Shown one piece after another: positions 4,499 to 6,801 of a stretch of 6,801 bases of DNA (position 1 is the first letter of the stretch; each line of letters begins with the position of its first letter). The stretch is from Cacconaster sp045601245 (GTDB taxonomy: Bacteria; Bacteroidota; Bacteroidia; Bacteroidales; UBA932). Location: the NCBI GenBank assembly GCA_045601245.1, contig JAZRZH010000006.1:1-6801 (forward strand), written 5' to 3'. The position numbers and the translations under genes were made by a program. The notes under the pieces are model-generated. The model saw nothing but the letters and a program-made list of their open reading frames with translations, was not told where the DNA came from and did no database searches.

Positions 4499-6801
4499 AT
4501 GAAAAAAGCATTAATTATCGGGTTCGCCCTCTCATTGTTCTGCTCCGCTGCCGTTGCACAGAACAAGGATGTCTGCGAGCCTAATTATGAACTTGCGGCC
4601 AGATTCACCGCGAAGAGAGTAGGCCAGATGGTATTTTCCACCACTGCCAGCCCGAAGTGGATGGTAAACAGCGACAAATTCTGGTACGAGTGGAAGACAT
4701 CAAACGGCACACAGTACTATATCGTGGATGCCGCGACAGGCGTCAAGAAGCCGGTTTTCGACATGGAGAAACTCGCCATGCAGCTGACCGAAATCATCAA
4801 GGACCCTTTCGATGCACAGCATATCCCTTTCCAGAAGCTAAAGCTGAAGGATGACAACACCTTCTCGTTTGAGATAAAGAGCAGCCTGCCGAAGGAGAAG
4901 AAGGAGGGCGAGAAGGAGGTCAAGGGCGCAAAGAAGGTATTCCGCTTCGAGTATGACATCAACTCGGCGGAGCTGAAGGATGTCACCGGCGAAGAGGAGA
5001 AGAACGCCATCCCTTCCTGGGCGAAGATTTCACCTGACAGCACCAAGGTCGTATTCACGAAGAATCACAACCTCTACTGGATGAGTTTCGACGATATGAA
5101 GAAACTGATGAAGGACAAGAAGGATTCGACCGTTGTCGACCATCAGCTCACGACCGACGCGACGGATGACATCGCATATGGAGGCGGTGCCGGCAAGAAG
5201 GTTTCCGACAAGAAGGCAAGGTCATCGGCAAGCGGCTGCTGGTCACCTGACTCAAGATATTTCGTCACCTCGAGGGTCGATATGAGCAATATCAAGGAGC
5301 TCTGGACCATCAATTCCGTTTCCGAGCCGAGACCTACCCTGAACACCTACAAATACCAGATGCCGGGCGAGCCGGGTCCGATGAGAGGAATTTTCATCTT
5401 TGACCTTACGGACGGCTCGAAGCGCGAAATCGCCATCACCGCATACAAGGACCAGACAAACGACATCATAAGCAAGCCTTCCACAATCAAGGACTCTTAT
5501 AAGGAATGGAAGCCGACGGTATGGGCCGGCGACAACAGCAAGTTCTATATCGAACGCGACAGCCGCGACCTGAAGAGAATCGACGTCTGCGCCGTGAACG
5601 TATCCGACCTCACAGTCACTCCGATCATCGAGGAGCGCCTCAACACCTATATCGAGACCCAGCCGGTAAAGTTCATCAATGACGGTAAGGAGATAATCTG
5701 GTGGAGCGAGCGCACTGGATGGGCTCAGCTTTATCTCTACTCCGCCGACGGACAGTTGAAGAACCCTATCACAAACGGTGCATTCCACGTGGACAAGGTC
5801 CTTTCAGTGGATGAAAAGAACCGCGTCGTCTACTTCCTCGCAATGGGTGTCAACAAGGATGAGAATCCTTACCACGCACACATCTTCCGCACAGGACTCG
5901 ACGGCAAGGGTATGAAGCAGCTCGATGATGCCAACTACAGTTCGGCGTCAGTCTCCTTCAGCGAGGACAGCAAGTACTTTGTAAACAGCTTCTCACGCGT
6001 GGACTGCACCCCTCAGGTAGCTCTCTATGACAACAACGGCAAGAAAACTGCCCTCGAGACAGCCGACTTCTCCCTGCTGCTGGCCGCAGGATACAAGTTC
6101 CCTACCCCGTTCAAGGTAAAGGCCGCTGACGGCATCACCGATCTCTACGGCTATATGTACAAGCCGTTTGATTTCGACTCCACAAAGAGATATCCTATAC
6201 TTGATTATGTCTACCCGGGACCTCAGGTTGAAGGAAATGACGAAAACTGGAGCAAGGGCTTCCTCCGCAAGGACCGCCTCGCACAGATTGGGTTCATAGT
6301 CATCACCGTCGGCAACCGCGGCGGACACCCTGACCGCTCGAAGTGGTATCACAACTACGGCTACGGCAATCTCCGCGACTACGGTCTGGAAGACCAGAAA
6401 TACGCCATCCAGCAGCTGGCTTCACGCTACAGCTTCATCGATATCAACCGTGTCGGCATCCACGGCCACAGCGGCGGCGGATTTATGTCAACGGCGGCGA
6501 TACTCAAATACCCTGATTTCTTCAAGGTAGCCGTATCCTGCGCAGGCAATCACGACAACAGCATCTACAACCGCTGGTGGAGCGAAACACATCACGGAGT
6601 CCAGGAGACCATTTCCGAAAAGGGCGACACCACATTCAAGTACAGCATCAAGACCAACCAGGAGCTCGCGAAGAACCTCAAGGGCCACCTGATGCTCGTA
6701 CACGGCGACTATGACGATAACGTCAGCCCGTCAAATACAATACGCGTGGTGGACGCCCTCATCAGGGCCAACAAGCGTTTCGACCTGCTCATCCTGCCGG
6801 G
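4499..6801 (+). CDS. Secreted S9 family (DPP-IV-like) serine peptidase, truncated by the right edge
   Basis: 767 complete residues are visible without a stop; the gene continues past the window. A signal peptide (about 1-20, ALIIGFALSLFCSAAVA, cleavage before Q21) suggests export, probably to the periplasm. Residues about 100-540 fit a DPPIV_N beta-propeller with repeated 'SPDS-x-x' blades (WAKISPDSTKVVF, GCWSPDSRYFVTSR), and about 570 onward is the Peptidase_S9 alpha/beta-hydrolase domain. Visible catalytic parts are Y572 in VYPGP (oxyanion tyrosine), S658 in GHSGGG (nucleophile), and D739 in HGDYDDNV. The histidine should fall just past 'LLILPG', a few residues beyond the edge. TYKYQMPGE (283-291) is a phrase familiar from Bacteroidota S9 homologues. 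Where dipeptidyl peptidase IV has D-W-V-Y-E-E-E, this protein has DIAYGGG (224-230), so the N-terminus-anchoring glutamates seem absent. A Lys/Glu-rich stretch lies at 131-146. ATG at 4499 is chosen for the signal peptide; it is 26 bases after the phosphoesterase stop. Confidence 0.9.
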   Translation, partial: MKKALIIGFALSLFCSAAVAQNKDVCEPNYELAARFTAKRVGQMVFSTTASPKWMVNSDKFWYEWKTSNGTQYYIVDAATGVKKPVFDMEKLAMQLTEIIKDPFDAQHIPFQKLKLKDDNTFSFEIKSSLPKEKKEGEKEVKGAKKVFRFEYDINSAELKDVTGEEEKNAIPSWAKISPDSTKVVFTKNHNLYWMSFDDMKKLMKDKKDSTVVDHQLTTDATDDIAYGGGAGKKVSDKKARSSASGCWSPDSRYFVTSRVDMSNIKELWTINSVSEPRPTLNTYKYQMPGEPGPMRGIFIFDLTDGSKREIAITAYKDQTNDIISKPSTIKDSYKEWKPTVWAGDNSKFYIERDSRDLKRIDVCAVNVSDLTVTPIIEERLNTYIETQPVKFINDGKEIIWWSERTGWAQLYLYSADGQLKNPITNGAFHVDKVLSVDEKNRVVYFLAMGVNKDENPYHAHIFRTGLDGKGMKQLDDANYSSASVSFSEDSKYFVNSFSRVDCTPQVALYDNNGKKTALETADFSLLLAAGYKFPTPFKVKAADGITDLYGYMYKPFDFDSTKRYPILDYVYPGPQVEGNDENWSKGFLRKDRLAQIGFIVITVGNRGGHPDRSKWYHNYGYGNLRDYGLEDQKYAIQQLASRYSFIDINRVGIHGHSGGGFMSTAAILKYPDFFKVAVSCAGNHDNSIYNRWWSETHHGVQETISEKGDTTFKYSIKTNQELAKNLKGHLMLVHGDYDDNVSPSNTIRVVDALIRANKRFDLLILP

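Noticed and set aside
4876..4950. Lys/Glu-rich stretch in the S9 peptidase considered as a repeat expansion or frameshift
   Set aside because: The reading frame and codon use continue smoothly on both sides and the stretch is short; it is best read as a charged surface loop of the propeller.
5252..5788. Minus-strand 178-codon ORF (and a similar one at 5993-6352)
   Set aside because: Both are antisense shadows of the continuous, motif-rich S9 peptidase frame.

Overview
The window looks like chromosomal DNA from a member of the Bacteroidota, most likely order Bacteroidales. Four things point there. No start codon has a Shine-Dalgarno sequence in front of it. Candidate promoters fit the Bacteroidota TTTG / TAnnTTTG pattern. 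A small protein has the 'MEK-Y-x-x-P ... AASG' layout common in that order. The secreted S9 peptidase is of a type typical of gut Bacteroidales. Genes are GC-moderate and the gaps between them are AT-rich. The genus cannot be fixed from the sequence; Alistipes/Rikenellaceae-like is only a guess.

Layout. Positions 1-178 hold no supportable gene but contain three inverted repeats, one of which is probably the terminator of the next gene. A class I aminotransferase (aspC-like, 1375 to 179, minus strand) follows. Upstream of it is a 243-bp gap with an unusual repeat arrangement: a perfect 16-bp inverted repeat bounds a 187-bp segment that carries the likely aminotransferase promoter, and a third copy of the repeat core sits inside. 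Next is a leftward three-gene cluster, read in the order small 52-residue protein (3885-3727), rsmE (3708-2971), secreted amidotransferase-fold protein with a C-terminal PPC domain (2953-1619). Gaps of 17-18 bases suggest one operon. A 92-bp divergent promoter region separates this from two rightward genes: a YfcE/MJ0936-type metallophosphoesterase (3978-4472) and, 26 bases later, a secreted DPP-IV-like S9 peptidase that runs off the right edge just before its expected catalytic histidine.

The genes are mostly housekeeping or generic: amino-acid metabolism, 16S rRNA methylation, phosphoesterase, secreted peptidase. They do not form one recognisable pathway. The most unusual signal is the repeat-bounded promoter segment at 1414-1600, which could be a phase-variable (invertible) promoter or a multi-site operator. 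Second is the secreted glutamine-amidotransferase-like/PPC protein. Third is the S9 peptidase, in which the double-Glu motif of dipeptidyl peptidases appears to be replaced by glycines.
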